Shown here piece after piece: positions 63,229 to 64,000 of a stretch of DNA of 64,000 bases. Origin of the DNA: Rosettibacter sp037481715 (lineage in GTDB: Bacteria > Bacteroidota > Ignavibacteria > Ignavibacteriales > Melioribacteraceae); NCBI GenBank assembly GCA_037481715.1, contig JBBFLD010000006.1:62001-126000 (forward strand), in the 5' to 3' direction. The notes below the pieces were generated by a model, which saw only the letters and a program-made list of their open reading frames with translations, was not told the DNA's origin and did not search any database. Every line of letters starts with the position of its first letter. The first letter of the stretch is position 1. A program made the translations under genes and the position numbers.

Positions 63229-64000
63229 ATGATAGAAGTTAAGAGAAAAGAAAGAGAAAGAGCAATTTTAATTGCATTATCAACAGGAGAGTATTCAGAA
63301 GAACAAGTTGAAGAACATCTTGATGAATTAGAATTGCTTGCTGATACAGCAGGAGCAGACACGGTATTCAAAATTATGCAGGAAAGGCCAAAACCCGACC
63401 CTGCATTTTTTATTGGAAGAGGAAAAGCAGAAGAGATAGCTCAATTAATTGAACCAAATGATATTCATTTAATCATTTTTGATGATGATTTAACTCCATC
63501 GCAGGTACGAAATTTAGAAAAATTATTCAGCAGAAAAATTCTCGACAGAAGCGGATTAATTCTTGATATTTTTGCTTCGCACGCAAAAACTAAAGAAGCC
63601 AAAACTCAAGTTGAACTTGCTCAGCTGCAGTATATGCTTCCCCGATTAACACGGGCTTGGACACACCTTTCAAAGCAGTATGGCGGTATTGGAACAAAAG
63701 GTCCTGGTGAAACACAAATTGAAACAGACAGAAGATTAATTAGAACAAGAATAAGCAAACTGAAAGAATACCTTGAAAAAATAGAATCACAGCAAGAAAT
63801 AAAAAGTGCTTCTCACAAAAAATTTATTACAGCTGCAATAGTTGGATATACAAATGCAGGAAAATCTACACTTCTAAACAGACTAACACATGCTAATGTA
63901 CTTGCAGAAAATAAATTATTTGCTACTCTTGATTCAACGACTCGCGCATGCATTCTTGATAGAAACAAAAAAATTCTTTTGAGCGATACTGTAGGATTTA
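63229..64000 (+). CDS. hflX: GTPase HflX, partial (cut by window end)
   Basis: The ATG at 63229 opens a frame with no stop before the window end (257 codons). The N-terminal domain reads FKIMQERPKPDPAFFIGRGKAEEIAQL, then ILDRSGLILDIFASHAKTKEAKTQVELAQLQYMLPRL, and GGIGTKGPGETQIETDRR, all HflX signatures. The G domain follows with Walker A VGYTNAGKSTLLNRL and TLDSTTR, and DTVGF marks G3 at the edge. HflX rescues stalled ribosomes by splitting subunits. Its end lies beyond the window. Confidence 0.95.
   Translation, partial: MIEVKRKERERAILIALSTGEYSEEQVEEHLDELELLADTAGADTVFKIMQERPKPDPAFFIGRGKAEEIAQLIEPNDIHLIIFDDDLTPSQVRNLEKLFSRKILDRSGLILDIFASHAKTKEAKTQVELAQLQYMLPRLTRAWTHLSKQYGGIGTKGPGETQIETDRRLIRTRISKLKEYLEKIESQQEIKSASHKKFITAAIVGYTNAGKSTLLNRLTHANVLAENKLFATLDSTTRACILDRNKKILLSDTVGF

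Overview
The window is AT-rich bacterial DNA, most likely from the Ignavibacteria (Ignavibacteriales/Melioribacteraceae-like, Bacteroidetes-Chlorobi superphylum). This is inferred from two proteins ending in a type IX secretion sorting domain with the YPNPFNP motif, a GWxTD-domain protein, a short Bacteroidetes-type AMP nucleosidase, a split-Soret cytochrome c and an E. coli-length SerA. No rRNA is present, so the assignment rests on gene families alone.

Layout. 1-12.8 kb is ordinary chromosome: the end of a sigma-54 activator, uvrA, a GH67 alpha-glucuronidase, an EVE-domain protein, a class II photolyase, a metallophosphoesterase, two secreted thioredoxin-fold proteins, a secreted sugar dehydrogenase and serA. 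At 12.97 kb lies tRNA-Lys(TTT), followed by a terminator and then by a broken 3' copy of the same tRNA with its own terminator-like hairpin. 13.2-15.4 kb is a gene-free stretch full of palindromes and repeats.

15.4-36.4 kb is an accessory region. It opens with a truncated methyltransferase, a PagL-like protein and a GNAT acetyltransferase. The last two are each followed by an attC-like inverted repeat, which suggests gene cassettes. A 13-kb defence block follows: hsdM, a four-helix-bundle gene between direct repeats, an AlbA_2/Schlafen-type regulator, hsdS, hamA-hamB (Hachiman), a REP-associated tyrosine transposase carrying its own palindrome, hsdR and a YgjP-type metallopeptidase. A third attC-like half-site precedes a frameshifted CPBP protease. 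The region ends with a GH10 xylanase, a type-B carboxylesterase and a remnant of an ABC permease. Related repeat units in the same orientation stand at 14.54-14.76 kb and 36.17-36.36 kb and bracket most of this region.

36.6-64 kb is again ordinary chromosome. A PAS/sigma-54 activator lies beside a TPR plus split-Soret cytochrome operon that has a -24/-12 promoter and TGTTGC/GCAACA inverted repeats. Next come a purine permease, AMP nucleosidase with a PAP2 phosphatase, a hybrid histidine kinase, dxr-rseP, a TonB receptor with a structured leader, and an operon-like minus-strand run (yraN, rnhB, a BamA-like protein, a PfkB kinase, a GWxTD protein, rimO). A plus-strand run of SpoIID-like, glycosyltransferase, BatA-like and hflX genes (hflX cut by the window end) closes the window.

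How the genes work together. HsdRMS and HamAB form a layered anti-phage locus. The GH67, GH10 and esterase genes together fit glucuronoxylan breakdown. The PAS regulator probably drives the cytochrome operon. Functions are read from motifs and family resemblance; no database search was run.
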